From JBDTSW01 sp963807385 (GTDB lineage: Bacteria; Actinomycetota; Thermoleophilia; Solirubrobacterales; 70-9), in assembly GCA_963807385.1 (NCBI GenBank), contig CAWEBQ010000003.1:310001-374000 (forward strand): 64,000 bases of DNA, in the 5' to 3' direction. The first letter of the stretch is position 1, and each line of letters begins with the position of its first letter. The notes under the pieces were generated by a model, which saw only the letters and a list, made by a program, of their open reading frames with translations, was not told where the DNA came from and ran no database searches. The position numbers and the translations under genes were made by a program. Below, piece by piece: positions 8,027 through 16,681 of the stretch.

Positions 8027-9579
8027 CGCCGACCCCTTCCGCCGCGCTGGCCATCGGAGCTGCCAATCAGGTAGTCGAGCAGCAGCCGTGCGCCGCCCAT
8101 CCCCGCGGCCTTCGGACCCTGCAGGGCGGCACCGTCGAGAGGACCTGGCTCGGGGTCGGGGTCCGGCTCTAGCGAACCCGGGGGGCGGGTAACGCCGTCC
8201 GTTGCGCCGAGGTCGAGCCGAGGGATCCGCACGGCCGGCTCGTCCCGAGGCTCGGTGATCCGCTCAGGCGCGTCCTTGGGCGCGGCGGTTCGAGGCCCGC
8301 CCTTGGCTGTGGTGCTGAAGAAGGAGCCGCAGCCCGTCTCGGGGCTCGGCCGGTAGTCGACACAGTTGTTCGTCGGGATGTTCAGGCGAGCCAACCGGCC
8401 GAACGAGTCATAGGCGTTGGTGGCACCCGCCGCGTTGAAGAGGAACGCCAGGAGGTTCTTGTAGCCGTCGTTACGGCGAAGGCTCGTCAGCAGTCCGGCG
8501 AGCGTCCGGCCGAGCGGGCCCGAGGCCTCCGCCACCTGGCGAATCCGGATCAGCACCGGATCGGCCGCGACCAGGGACGGCCCCGCCTCGGAGGCGGCGT
8601 CGCCGAGCGAGTTGAGCGCGCCGCGGCTGGCGCGCGAGAAGGGGCCCAGCGCCTTCGTCATGCGAGTCAGTGAGGGCGCGGCATCGCCCAGGTCCGAGAC
8701 CACGGGAGTCGCGCTCTCGGCGAAGCCGTCGAGCTCGGTCATGGTCGTGCGCAGCTCCGCGAGGAAGCCCGGCAGCTTCTGGAACTGCGCCTCGAGGTCG
8801 GCGCGGCGCTCGCTTGTCGCCTCCGCGGCGACGTTGGCGTTGTTGATGAATCCGGAAACGCGCTCGCGTTCGCGTGCGAGGGGCGCGAGCGTGGTATCCG
8901 AGTCGCGGGCGAGCCGGGCGAGCTCGCGGTTCTGCCGCGCGAGGATGGCGAGGACCTCGTCGGTGCGCTGGAGGGCGGGGTTCGCACGCTCGATCAAGGA
9001 CTCGATCTCGTCGCCGCGGGCCGCGAACGCGGCGCCGAAGTCGTTCAGGATCAGGCGGAACCGATCGGGATAGGGCTCCTCCATGATGTTGTTGACGAGG
9101 TCGAGGTCGACGGCCTTCCCGTTCCGCTCGAGCGGCAGCAGGTACTGCCCGGCGCCGGGCTCGCCCTCCGGGATCGGCTCCAGCGACGGCGGCGGCTGGG
9201 ACGCGGCGGCGCGGGGCTCTGTGGCGCGACAGTCCACGAACCTCTCCCCGAGGAGTCCCTGCGGCCGCACGATGCAGCTCGCGTCGTCGCGGAAGTCATG
9301 GAATCCGGCGTCGTCGATCTGCATCACCACGACGGCGCTTCCCGGCTCGGGTGATCCATCAGCGTGAGCTGTCTCACCGGCTCGGGTCACGTCGACGTCG
9401 CTGATCTGCCCGACCTTGGCGCCGGCGATCCGCACCTCCTCGCCGGGCACCAGGAACCCGCCGTTGGCGAAAATCGCGCGCACCTCGTACTGGCCCTCGG
9501 TGCCCCCGGCACCCGACCCGAAGACGACCACCGCCGCCAGGACTGCGAGTCCGGTCGTGATGACGGCGATACGCCTCAC
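8023..9579 (-). CDS. MCE/MlaD-family protein, second gene of the mce operon
   Basis: A 518-residue MCE-domain protein. The GTG at 9579 (giving MRRIAVITTG) is preferred to an in-frame ATG 33 nt further up because it overlaps the preceding stop as GTGA, as at the other junctions. The anchor is about residues 5-24. The MCE domain is about 30-130 (VRIAGAKVGQISDVDV) with an insertion, followed by VDLDLVNNIMEEPY and a helical region. The C-terminal 80 residues are Pro/Asp-rich and probably disordered, unlike the sister subunits. Confidence 0.87.
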   Translation of the reverse strand: MRRIAVITTGLAVLAAVVVFGSGAGGTEGQYEVRAIFANGGFLVPGEEVRIAGAKVGQISDVDVTRAGETAHADGSPEPGSAVVVMQIDDAGFHDFRDDASCIVRPQGLLGERFVDCRATEPRAAASQPPPSLEPIPEGEPGAGQYLLPLERNGKAVDLDLVNNIMEEPYPDRFRLILNDFGAAFAARGDEIESLIERANPALQRTDEVLAILARQNRELARLARDSDTTLAPLARERERVSGFINNANVAAEATSERRADLEAQFQKLPGFLAELRTTMTELDGFAESATPVVSDLGDAAPSLTRMTKALGPFSRASRGALNSLGDAASEAGPSLVAADPVLIRIRQVAEASGPLGRTLAGLLTSLRRNDGYKNLLAFLFNAAGATNAYDSFGRLARLNIPTNNCVDYRPSPETGCGSFFSTTAKGGPRTAAPKDAPERITEPRDEPAVRIPRLDLGATDGVTRPPGSLEPDPDPEPGPLDGAALQGPKAAGMGGARLLLDYLIGSSDGQRGGRGRR

Positions 9580-10934
9580 GGCGTTCCGATCACGAGGTCG
9601 CCGGGGTCGCACTGGCCGCCGACGTCGTCCAGGAACGGCGCCGAAGCGTCGGCCGGCGCCTGGGATGCCGATCCTGGGCAGCGCTCGAATCCGGCCGGGT
9701 CGAAGGCCCCTGCCGTCGACGTGAAGAAGTCGGTCTGGGCGGCCGGGTCGCCGTAGGCCGGGGTTAGTTCCTCGGTGCCGGGGTTGTACGTGAACGTGCC
9801 GAGGCCGGCGGGCAGCGCGCGCGCATAGTGGCCGTTGCCGTCATAGAAGGCCATGACCTGGCCGAGCTTCGCGATCGCATTCATGAGGTCGGGCGAGTAC
9901 GAGCGGAACAGCGCGACGTTGTCCTCGGAGTCGTTGATCGCGTCGATCCCTCGATTGGAGGCGACGCTGGCGAGCTCGGACACCCTCGGCGCGAGCTTCA
10001 GGACGTCGGTCAGGTCGTTGTCGGGGCCAGGGCTCGCAATCGCCGTCCGGAGCTCGCCCACCACCGGCACCGCACGCTCGGCCACGGGCCGGAGGTCGCG
10101 CAGGAACGGGGCGAGGTTCGCCGTGGCCGGCTTGGCCGTCTCGACCAGGGAGTCGAGGTCGTCAAGCGCCGCGCGCAGGTTGACGAACGTCGTGTTCGCC
10201 TGGCGCATGGCCGGGGGCAACGCGGCGAGCGATCGATCGAGCGCGGAGTTCTCGGCGGCGACCGCCCCGAGCGCTTCGTTGGCGTTGGCCGTCAGCGCCG
10301 AGAGGTCGCTCCGGCGCTCGGCGATCGCGCCGAACACGTCGGCGCCCGAGACCAGGAACTCGCTCAGCGTCCGCTGGTCGCGATCGAGCTCGGCGAGCAG
10401 GCGCTGAGTGGACTGAAGCGCCGGAGCGAAGTACTTGTACGCGGCGCGGGCCTCCTTGGTGTTGCCCGCGTAGAGCGTGGCCGAACCCTGGATGACCTCT
10501 TGAAGGCTCTTGCGGGTCTCCTCGTCAAGCGCGGAGAAAAGCTGGTCGAGGTCGACGGGCGTCGTGGTCTGTTCGTCCGGGATCGTCGCCCCGTCCTCGA
10601 GCTCGGGCTCGCCGCTGGGGCCCGGGGCGACCGAGAGGTAGCGGTTGGCGATGCCCGAGAGGGATGTGGAGCGGATGACGGCCGTGGTCCCGTCGTGGAG
10701 GGGCTTGTCCGTGGTGATCTCCACCCGCGCCTGGGCGTGGTCGGTCAGGGTGATGTCGTCGACCGTGCCGATGGGCTGCCCTCCGACGAGCACCTGGTTG
10801 CCGCGCACCAGCTGGCCACCGGTCTCGAAGAGCAGGTTGTACTTGTGGCCCGAATCGCCCCCGAGCAGGAGGGCGACCACGGCCACAATTGCGATGATGA
10901 GCCCCACGAGCGTGGCGGCTCGGGCGAGCCTCAA
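9576..10934 (-). CDS. MCE/MlaD-family protein, first gene of the mce operon
   Basis: A 452-residue MCE-domain protein with an anchor at about residues 7-27 and an MCE domain about 33-115 (VLVGGQPIGTVDDITL). The VDLDQLFSALDEETR linker and a helical region follow. The start appears to be TTG at 10934, the only initiator between the in-frame TAG at 10957-10959 and the anchor. The hexamer TACGGA, a weak -10, ends 9 nt before it. Actinobacterial mce operons normally begin with two YrbE permease genes; here the upstream same-strand neighbour is rsmI and no permease is visible. Confidence 0.87.
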   Translation of the reverse strand: MRLARAATLVGLIIAIVAVVALLLGGDSGHKYNLLFETGGQLVRGNQVLVGGQPIGTVDDITLTDHAQARVEITTDKPLHDGTTAVIRSTSLSGIANRYLSVAPGPSGEPELEDGATIPDEQTTTPVDLDQLFSALDEETRKSLQEVIQGSATLYAGNTKEARAAYKYFAPALQSTQRLLAELDRDQRTLSEFLVSGADVFGAIAERRSDLSALTANANEALGAVAAENSALDRSLAALPPAMRQANTTFVNLRAALDDLDSLVETAKPATANLAPFLRDLRPVAERAVPVVGELRTAIASPGPDNDLTDVLKLAPRVSELASVASNRGIDAINDSEDNVALFRSYSPDLMNAIAKLGQVMAFYDGNGHYARALPAGLGTFTYNPGTEELTPAYGDPAAQTDFFTSTAGAFDPAGFERCPGSASQAPADASAPFLDDVGGQCDPGDLVIGTP

Positions 10935-11033
10935 CGGGGCCCGTCCGTAGGGCGTGTGCTACCCATGTTCCGAGGGATTCCTTTCCCCGTCCTGGCCGGG
11001 TCAGACCCAGCGACAACACATCTCTAGGGTCCG

Positions 11034-11039
11034 ATCCTA
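11034..11039 (-). promoter_or_regulatory. Candidate -10 (TAGGAT) for the mce operon
   Basis: Minus-strand TAGGAT lies in the 177-nt gap between rsmI and the first mce gene, implying a leader of about 90 nt. It matches the hexamer seen before mdh, sdhC and the SRP RNA. No -35 is evident. Confidence 0.4.
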
Positions 11040-11111
11040 GCTGCTGAACCCCCTCGGTGGCTGCTTGGCCGATTAGGAGCAGGTTAAGCGCCTTCCGACC
11101 CCTTCCAGTGC

Positions 11112-11936
11112 CTACTGGCGCGGCTCGCGACCGGTCAAACCGGTGTAGAGGTCGTTGGCCCGGGTTCCCGTCAGCGCGGCGACGACGCTCGCCGCGGCGC
11201 GCGGACGGGCGCCCGCCTGGACCAGGCGGCGCAGCGCGTCAACGGCGAAAGCCGTGTCCGGGCTCGCGCTCGAGGAGTCAGAGGGGGCGATCACGACCAC
11301 GATCTCGCCCTTCACGTCCTCCCGGAAGCGCCGGGCCAGCTCGGACAGCGTCCCGCGCGCGACCTCCTCGTGAAGCTTCGTCAGCTCGCGGCAGACGGCG
11401 GCCCGGCGCTCAGGCGCCAGCGTCGCGAGCGCGGCCAGCGACTCGGGCAGCCGGCGCGGGGACTCGAACGCAACGACGGTCTCGCCACCCGAGAGCACGC
11501 GCTCGAGCTCGCCGGCGCGGCGCGGGAGGAAGCCCTCGAAACGCCAGCGGTCGGGGGGAAGCCCCGACGCCACCAGGGCGGTGATCACCGCGGAGGGCCC
11601 GGGCAGCACCTCGATGTCCAGCCCGCGGTCGATGCAGGCGCGAACCAGGCGGAACCCGGGATCGGAGATCACCGGGGTGCCGGCGTCGGTGATCAGGACC
11701 ACCCGTGCGCCCCGCTCCATCTGCTGGACGATCTGGGCGGCGCGCTCGGCCTCGTTCCCCTCGTGGTTCGAGACCAGGCGAGGCCGGGTCAGCTCCAACC
11801 GCTCGTAGAGCAGCCCCGTGCGCCTGGTGTCCTCGCAGGCGACCAGGTCCGCTTCCGTGAGCGCCGCGCGGGCGCGGTCGCTCAGGTCGCCGAGGTTGCC
11901 GATCGGAGTTGGGCACACGGTGAGGCGTCCCGCCAT
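11112..11936 (-). CDS. rsmI: 16S rRNA 2'-O-ribose C1402 methyltransferase
   Basis: A 274-residue SAM-dependent enzyme of the tetrapyrrole-methylase fold that methylates the ribose of C1402 in the 16S decoding centre. Diagnostic stretches are TPIGNLGDLSDRA near the N-terminus, CEDTRRTG, ITDAGTPVISDPG around residue 85 and the SAM-site GPSAVITAL near 112. Length is normal. Its ATG overlaps the glucokinase stop by one base (TGATG), so the two are co-transcribed and probably coupled. A functional link between them is not obvious. Confidence 0.95.
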   Translation of the reverse strand: MAGRLTVCPTPIGNLGDLSDRARAALTEADLVACEDTRRTGLLYERLELTRPRLVSNHEGNEAERAAQIVQQMERGARVVLITDAGTPVISDPGFRLVRACIDRGLDIEVLPGPSAVITALVASGLPPDRWRFEGFLPRRAGELERVLSGGETVVAFESPRRLPESLAALATLAPERRAAVCRELTKLHEEVARGTLSELARRFREDVKGEIVVVIAPSDSSSASPDTAFAVDALRRLVQAGARPRAAASVVAALTGTRANDLYTGLTGREPRQ

Positions 11937-12889
11937 CAGCCCCGCCCCAGCTCGTCGGCGGCCATCGTCGCCGCGCCGATCATGCCCGCGTCGGAGCCCA
12001 GCTCGGCCGCGACGACGGGGGTTCGGTTCTGGGGCGTGAGGGCGCGCGCCGCGAGCTCCTCGCGGGCGGGGCCCAGCAAAAGCTCGCCGACCCCCGACAT
12101 GACGCCGCCGCCGAGGACGATCACGTCCGGGTCGAAGACGTTCGCCAGGCCCGAGAGGGCCACCCCCAGGTAGCGCCCGGCGCGCGCTATCACCGCCTGG
12201 GCCGCCCCGTCACCGGCCTGCGCCGCGTCGGTCACGGCGCGGCCGTCGATCGGCTTGCCGTCCGAGAGCAGCCGCCCGAGGGCGGAGGCGGGCTCGCGCT
12301 CGGCCGCGGCACGGCCGTCCCGGGCGAGGGCGGTCCCCGAGGCCATCGTCTCGACGCAGCCGCGGTTGGGGCAGCTGCCCTGACACGGAGGGCCGTCGGC
12401 TTCGACGACGACATGGCCGAGCTCGGCGCCGGAGCCGTGGGATCCCCGGTACACCCGGCCGTCGAGGATCAGGCCGCCGCCGATGCCGGTCCCGATCGTC
12501 AGCACGACGGCGTTGCGGGCGCCCTTCGCCGCCCCGTGACGGTGCTCCGCGAGCGCCGCAGCGTTGGCGTCGTTGTCGACGAAGACGGGCATGCCGATCC
12601 GCTTGCGCATCAGCTCGCGCACGGGGACGTCGGCGATCGGGAGGTTCACGGCGGAGATCGCAACCCCGGTCTCGCGATCGATCGTGCAGGGAATGCCGAG
12701 GCCGATCGAGTCCACGCCGGGGTCCGCCGCCAGCGCCCGCCGGACCTCCAGTTCGAGCCGCCCGAGAATCTCGTCGGAGGTCTCGCCGAACCCGGTCTCG
12801 CTGGCCCGGTAGAGCACGCGGGGGCCGGGACCCACGACCCCGACCAGCATCTTCGTGCCCCCGAGGTCGACTCCCACAGCATTGCTCAT
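11936..12889 (-). CDS. glk: ROK-family glucokinase
   Basis: A 317-residue sugar kinase that probably phosphorylates glucose with ATP (or polyphosphate) to glucose-6-phosphate. Residues 6-14 carry the phosphate loop VDLGGTKM. FVDNDANAAALAEH holds the catalytic DND, and TIGTGIGGGLI is the ROK glycine loop. The zinc motif CxxxCxxxGCxE appears as CQGSCPNRGCVE. Sugar specificity cannot be proved from sequence. It is the first gene of the glk-rsmI pair and diverges from the LCP gene across 62 bp. Confidence 0.9.
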   Translation of the reverse strand: MSNAVGVDLGGTKMLVGVVGPGPRVLYRASETGFGETSDEILGRLELEVRRALAADPGVDSIGLGIPCTIDRETGVAISAVNLPIADVPVRELMRKRIGMPVFVDNDANAAALAEHRHGAAKGARNAVVLTIGTGIGGGLILDGRVYRGSHGSGAELGHVVVEADGPPCQGSCPNRGCVETMASGTALARDGRAAAEREPASALGRLLSDGKPIDGRAVTDAAQAGDGAAQAVIARAGRYLGVALSGLANVFDPDVIVLGGGVMSGVGELLLGPAREELAARALTPQNRTPVVAAELGSDAGMIGAATMAADELGRG

Positions 12890-12894
12890 CCGGC

Positions 12895-12900
12895 AGTATT
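12895..12900 (-). promoter_or_regulatory. Candidate -10 AATACT for glk
   Basis: AATACT on the minus strand ends 5 nt before the glk ATG. The same bases on the plus strand (AGTATT) sit 7 nt before the ATG of the mini-ORF at 12908, so the site may serve both directions. Confidence 0.35.
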
Positions 12901-12907
12901 GAACAAG

Positions 12908-12952
12908 ATGGCCAGCCGCCCGCCCTCACCCACCCGGATCTCGCACGCCTGA
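12908..12952 (+). other. 14-codon mini-ORF coupled to the LCP gene
   Basis: ATG at 12908 opens a 14-residue reading frame (MASRPPSPTRISHA) whose TGA shares one base with the LCP start (TGATG). It may be a leader peptide or simply mark the mRNA 5' end. The peptide resembles no known regulator. Confidence 0.3.
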
Positions 12953-14175
12953 TGCCGCCACCGGACGAGGGCGACCGCCCCGAGCGCCCCGAGTACAAGG
13001 TCTATCGATCCCGGCGGGGATTCAAGAAGCCCGACCTCGCGTCGCTTCGCTCCAAGGGGAAGCCGAAGGAGGCTTCGAAGGGGCAGGGCGAGCCGGGGAA
13101 GCCCAGGCCCGTAGGAGCCGAACCGGAGCGCTCGACCGGCCGCAAGGTCGCGAAGTGGGCCGCGATCGGCGCCGGTGTCTGGCTCTTGATCAGCATCCTT
13201 GCCTTCGCGATCTCGGCCCAGATCCAGAAGTCGAAACTGGCGGACGGTGTCGGCGAGCAACTCGACGGTGCCAACCCCTTCCTGGCTGCGTCCCCCCAGA
13301 ACATCCTCGTGATCGGTACCGACACCCGCCCCTCCGGCCTGTCCGCGGAGGGCGAGGAGACGCCGCCGAAATGCCTCGAGGCTGCGAGCAAGGGCGAGGC
13401 GCCGCCGAACAGCTGCCTGCCCTACCGCGCCGACACGCTGATGGTGGTCCGGGCCGGCGGCGGCACGTTCCGCAAGCTCTCGATCCCCCGTGACACGCTG
13501 GCCGAGGTGCCCGGACAGGGCCCGCAGAAGATCAACTCCTCCTACGCCACCGGAGGCGCCAAGCTCACGGTGCAGACGGTCGAGGGCCTTTTGGGCGTCG
13601 ACGTGAACGAGGTGGCCATCGTCGACTTCGTCGGCTTCCGCGACTTCATCGACGCCGTCGGAGGGGTCGAGGTCGAGCTCAAGCAGCAGGTGTGCTCGGT
13701 GATCTCAGGGGGCGAGGAGAACGGTGGCTTCACGCTGAAGCTCAACAAGGGAACGCACTCGGTCGACGGCGACGAGGCACTGACCCTCTCGCGCACGCGT
13801 GAGAGCGACTGCGACGAGGACGGGGTTCCCGACCCCGGGGTGGACGACACCGATCGGGTCGCCTACCAGCAGGCGGTGCTCGAGGGCATCAAGGGCCGCC
13901 TGACCGACCCGTTTCGCCTCCCCTACAACTTCCTCAAGGGCCCGATCATCGCCTGGAACGCTCCCAAGGCGATGGTCTCGAGCATGGGTGCCCTCACCCT
14001 GCCCCAGCTGGTCGTCGCCGCCGGGATCGGCGGCAACGACGCCGACGCGATCCTCACGCCCTCCGCGACAACCGAGGCCGGGAACCTGGTCGTCTCACCG
14101 GAGGATTGCGAGAAGGGCGCGAGGCAGCTGATGGGCGGACGCCCGCCGCGCAAGCCCAACTGCCCGCAGGGCTAG
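12952..14175 (+). CDS. LytR-CpsA-Psr (LCP) family cell-wall glycopolymer ligase
   Basis: A 407-residue membrane protein that in this family transfers lipid-linked glycopolymers such as arabinogalactan or teichoic acid to peptidoglycan. A basic, probably disordered cytoplasmic tail (1-65) precedes one transmembrane segment (about 68-90). The extracellular LCP domain follows, with NILVIGTDTRP, RADTLMVV, SIPRD and KINSSY carrying the Arg/Asp residues that bind the pyrophosphate. SRTRESDCDEDG and a Cys-containing C-terminus follow. The stop codon shares CTAG with the convergent FmdB gene. The polymer transferred is unknown. Confidence 0.92.
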   Translation: MPPPDEGDRPERPEYKVYRSRRGFKKPDLASLRSKGKPKEASKGQGEPGKPRPVGAEPERSTGRKVAKWAAIGAGVWLLISILAFAISAQIQKSKLADGVGEQLDGANPFLAASPQNILVIGTDTRPSGLSAEGEETPPKCLEAASKGEAPPNSCLPYRADTLMVVRAGGGTFRKLSIPRDTLAEVPGQGPQKINSSYATGGAKLTVQTVEGLLGVDVNEVAIVDFVGFRDFIDAVGGVEVELKQQVCSVISGGEENGGFTLKLNKGTHSVDGDEALTLSRTRESDCDEDGVPDPGVDDTDRVAYQQAVLEGIKGRLTDPFRLPYNFLKGPIIAWNAPKAMVSSMGALTLPQLVVAAGIGGNDADAILTPSATTEAGNLVVSPEDCEKGARQLMGGRPPRKPNCPQG

Positions 14176-14489
14176 TCGCTCGAGGACGAGCCCGAGCCCT
14201 TGGACTCCTTGCTCTTGCTCTCGGCCTTCGTCTTGGGCTTCTTGGAGTCCGAGCCGCCGCCGTCGGAAGAGGACTCCTTCTTCTCGGACGAGGCGTCTGA
14301 CTTGCTGTCCGATTTCTTGGCGTAGTCGGTCGTGTAGAAGCCGGAGCCCTTGTAGTGGACCGCCGGCGGGTGGAAGACCCGTTCCACCGGCGCGCCGCAT
14401 TCCACGCACTCCGTGAGGGCGTCGTCGGACATCGACCGGGACACCTCGAAGCGGTGGTCGTTGGCGCAGCGGTACTCGTAGATCGGCAT
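14172..14489 (-). CDS. FmdB-family zinc-ribbon protein
   Basis: A 105-residue protein beginning MPIYEYRCANDH, with a second Cys pair in ECVECG, forming the FmdB/CxxC-CxxC zinc ribbon (residues 1-45). GSGFYTTDY is the usual end of the conserved part. The last 45 residues are an unusual low-complexity Ser/Lys/Glu tail, which makes the protein longer than many homologues. The role is unknown; the family was named as a putative regulator. It converges on the LCP gene, the two sharing CTAG as both stops. Confidence 0.88.
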   Translation of the reverse strand: MPIYEYRCANDHRFEVSRSMSDDALTECVECGAPVERVFHPPAVHYKGSGFYTTDYAKKSDSKSDASSEKKESSSDGGGSDSKKPKTKAESKSKESKGSGSSSSD

Positions 14490-14500
14490 GGCGGCGCGCG

Positions 14501-14506
14501 ATTATC
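14501..14506 (-). promoter_or_regulatory. -10 GATAAT for the FmdB-family gene
   Basis: GATAAT on the minus strand ends 11 nt before the ATG at 14489, leaving at most a few nucleotides of leader. Confidence 0.5.
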
Positions 14507-14539
14507 GCAGGGCGGCGAACCGCGCTTCGCTCGCTTCTC

Positions 14540-14545
14540 TAGGTT
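14540..14545 (+). promoter_or_regulatory. -10 TAGGTT for glyS
   Basis: TAGGTT ends 7 nt before the GTG at 14553 and there is no Shine-Dalgarno; a leaderless glyS mRNA is likely. Confidence 0.5.
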
Positions 14546-14552
14546 CTGGGTC

Positions 14553-15929
14553 GTGCCCGAGGCCGTGGACACCCCCGCTTCCGACGTGACCCTCGACGAG
14601 ATCGTCGCGCTGTGCAAGCGACGCGGCTTCATCTTCCCGTCGTCGGAGATCTACGGCGGGCTCGGCTCGACCTACGATTACGGCCACTACGGCGTACTGC
14701 TGAAGAGCAACGTCAAGGCCGAGTGGTGGCGGGCGATGCTCACCGATCGCGACGACATCGTTGCACTGGATTCGGCGATCCTCCAGCACCCTCGCGTATG
14801 GGAGGCGAGCGGGCACCTCGCCGGCTTCACCGACCCGATGGTGGATTGCAAGACGTGCGGCCAGCGGTTTCGCGCCGACAAGCTCGAGGACGCCCGCTGC
14901 CCTCAGAAGCCGTCGAAACTGCCGGGCGAGGGTGCCGACTGCGAGCTCACCGACGCGCGCGAGTTCAACCTGATGTTCGAGACGAACGTCGGGCCGGTGC
15001 GCGACACCGCGTCGGTCGCCTACCTGCGCCCCGAGACGGCCCAGGGGATCTTCATCAACTTCAAGAACGTCCTCCAGACGGCGCGCAAGAAGCCACCGTT
15101 CGGGATCGCGCAGGTCGGCAAGTCGTTCCGCAACGAGATCACCCCGGGCAACTTCGTCTTTCGCACCCGGGAGTTCGAGCAGATGGAGATGGAGTTCTTC
15201 ACCCCGCCCGAGGAGGCCCAGAAGTGGTTCGAGCATTGGGCGCAGGCCAGGTTCGAGTGGTACACCGAGCTCGGCATCCGGCCCGACCTGCTGCGGCTGC
15301 GGGGCCATGAGTCCGACGAGCTCTCCCACTACTCGTCGGGCACCTCGGACGTGGAGTACCTGTTCCCGATCGGCTGGTCGGAACTGGAGGGGATCGCCAA
15401 CCGCGGCGATTTCGACCTCAAGCAGCACGCGGAGTTCTCTGGCGAGAAGCTCGAGTACTTCGACCAACAGAGCGGCGAGCGTTACGTCCCGCACGTGATC
15501 GAGCCCGCCGCGGGGGCCGACCGCGCCGCGCTGGCGTTCCTGGTTGATGCCTACGACACCGAGGAGGTTGAGGGCCGTCAGCGCACGGTGCTGCGCCTGC
15601 ACCCAAAGCTCGCGCCGGTCAAGGTCGCGGTCCTGCCCCTGGTCTCGAAGGAGGGCATGCCCGAGCGGGCCCGCGAGATCTTCGATGACCTACGCGGCCG
15701 GATCCCGGCCGAGTTCGACGAGGGCGGCTCGATCGGCAAGCGCTACCGCCGCCAGGACGAGATCGGGACCCCGTGGGGCGTCACCGTGGACGGGGACACC
15801 CTCGCCGACGGCACCGTCACCCTGCGCGACCGCGACACGCTCGAGCAGGAACGCATCCCAGCCGGCGAGTTGGGCGACCTGCTCACCGCAAGGCTGGGTG
15901 AGGACTGGCACAGCCCAAAGCTGGGCTAG
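14553..15929 (+). CDS. glyS: Glycyl-tRNA synthetase, alpha2 (single-chain) type
   Basis: A 458-residue class II synthetase that charges tRNA-Gly. Motif 1 lies around LGSTYDYGHYG. PETAQGIFINFKN and VGKSFRNEITPGN-type residues make motif 2. PHVIEPAAGADRAALAFL carries motif 3, and the anticodon-binding domain is at the C-terminus. A Cys pair insertion (CKTCGQRF) occurs near residue 108. GTG 14553 is chosen because the -10-like TAGGTT sits 7 nt upstream and MPEAVDTPASD begins just before the conserved region; longer in-frame extensions overlap the FmdB gene. This is the homodimeric type, not the E. coli alpha2beta2 type. Confidence 0.95.
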   Translation: MPEAVDTPASDVTLDEIVALCKRRGFIFPSSEIYGGLGSTYDYGHYGVLLKSNVKAEWWRAMLTDRDDIVALDSAILQHPRVWEASGHLAGFTDPMVDCKTCGQRFRADKLEDARCPQKPSKLPGEGADCELTDAREFNLMFETNVGPVRDTASVAYLRPETAQGIFINFKNVLQTARKKPPFGIAQVGKSFRNEITPGNFVFRTREFEQMEMEFFTPPEEAQKWFEHWAQARFEWYTELGIRPDLLRLRGHESDELSHYSSGTSDVEYLFPIGWSELEGIANRGDFDLKQHAEFSGEKLEYFDQQSGERYVPHVIEPAAGADRAALAFLVDAYDTEEVEGRQRTVLRLHPKLAPVKVAVLPLVSKEGMPERAREIFDDLRGRIPAEFDEGGSIGKRYRRQDEIGTPWGVTVDGDTLADGTVTLRDRDTLEQERIPAGELGDLLTARLGEDWHSPKLG

Positions 15930-15995
15930 GGCCGGCGGGCCGGGCATGCCCCAGGCGTCTGGGTCGCGAAAGTGGGTATCGCGGTCGGGGCGAGC

Positions 15996-16646
15996 TCAGG
16001 GCGACCAGCGCTCGCCGCCGCCCAGTCGCTCCAGCCCGACCCAGGCGAAGTCCATCGCCATCTCGAGCACGCGCTCCCGCGGGACGGCCCGGTGGTCGTC
16101 CCACCAGTTCGCGAGCGACTGAACGGCCCCGGTCAGCTGCTGGGCCATCATCTCGGTGGCCTGCTCGAAGTCGGGCTCGGCGTCGCGGAAGCCCTTCGGC
16201 GCGTTGGCGACCATCAGCGCCGCGATCGTGCGGCTGACCTCTTCGCGCAGCGCGTCGAACGCCTCGGCGATGTCGGGGTCGCCGACGTTGCGGAAGAGCA
16301 GGCGCCAGGCGACGGGGCGTTCCTCCACGAACGCGAGGAAGGCGTCCACCCCGTCGCGGAGCCGCTCCTCCTCGGAGCGGGCGGTCGCGATCGCCGCGCT
16401 CACGCGACCCAGCAGCTCGTGGACGTGCATCTCCAGGAGCGCGCGCTCCAGCTCGCGCTTGGAGTCGAAGTGCTCGTAGATCAGGGCCTTGGAGACGCCG
16501 CCACGCACCGCGACGTCCTCCAGCGACGCGCCGTGAAAGCCCTGCTCGGAGAAGACCTCCAACGCTGCGCCCAGGATCGCGGTACGCCTGTCGGCGGCGG
16601 AGAGCCGCCGCCTCGTCGCACCTTCCGCTCCGCCCGTGCTGCTCAT
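15996..16646 (-). CDS. TetR-family transcriptional regulator
   Basis: A 216-residue repressor-type protein. The N-terminal helix-turn-helix (about 15-60) contains SLEDVAVRGGVSKALIYEHF, and an all-helical ligand-binding domain follows. ATG 16646 is preferred to GTG 16667 because TACGCT lies 7 nt before it. It is divergent from the acyltransferase gene. A perfect TetR-type palindrome sits downstream at 17742-17761, before the R2-like oxidase gene, and is a candidate target. The ligand is unknown. Confidence 0.88.
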   Translation of the reverse strand: MSSTGGAEGATRRRLSAADRRTAILGAALEVFSEQGFHGASLEDVAVRGGVSKALIYEHFDSKRELERALLEMHVHELLGRVSAAIATARSEEERLRDGVDAFLAFVEERPVAWRLLFRNVGDPDIAEAFDALREEVSRTIAALMVANAPKGFRDAEPDFEQATEMMAQQLTGAVQSLANWWDDHRAVPRERVLEMAMDFAWVGLERLGGGERWSP

Positions 16647-16653
16647 CCCGGCC

Positions 16654-16659
16654 AGCGTA
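16654..16659 (-). promoter_or_regulatory. -10 TACGCT for the TetR gene
   Basis: Minus-strand TACGCT ends 7 nt before ATG 16646, which supports that start and a leaderless mRNA. Confidence 0.5.
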
Positions 16660-16664
16660 TCCGT

Positions 16665-16670
16665 CACAAT
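16665..16670 (+). promoter_or_regulatory. Weak -10 (CACAAT) for the acyltransferase gene
   Basis: CACAAT ends 11 nt before ATG 16682. It is a poor match, but it lies back to back with the divergent TACGCT. Confidence 0.3.
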
Positions 16671-16681
16671 CCCCGGCTTCG

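Noticed and set aside
10996..11016. GGGTCAGACCC near the mce leader as another copy of the GTGCCTGACCCC repeat
   Set aside because: Only a short GGGTCAG core matches; the arms are different. A similar string inside dnaX near 57630 shows it is chance.
2181..11027. Long open frames on the plus strand opposite the mce genes
   Set aside because: They mirror the third-position GC bias of the minus-strand genes, have Arg/Gly/Ala-rich low-complexity translations and no family motifs.
15912..15963. Hairpins between glyS and the TetR gene as terminators
   Set aside because: Stems of 5-6 bp, one inside the glyS 3' end, without U-tracts; too weak to call.
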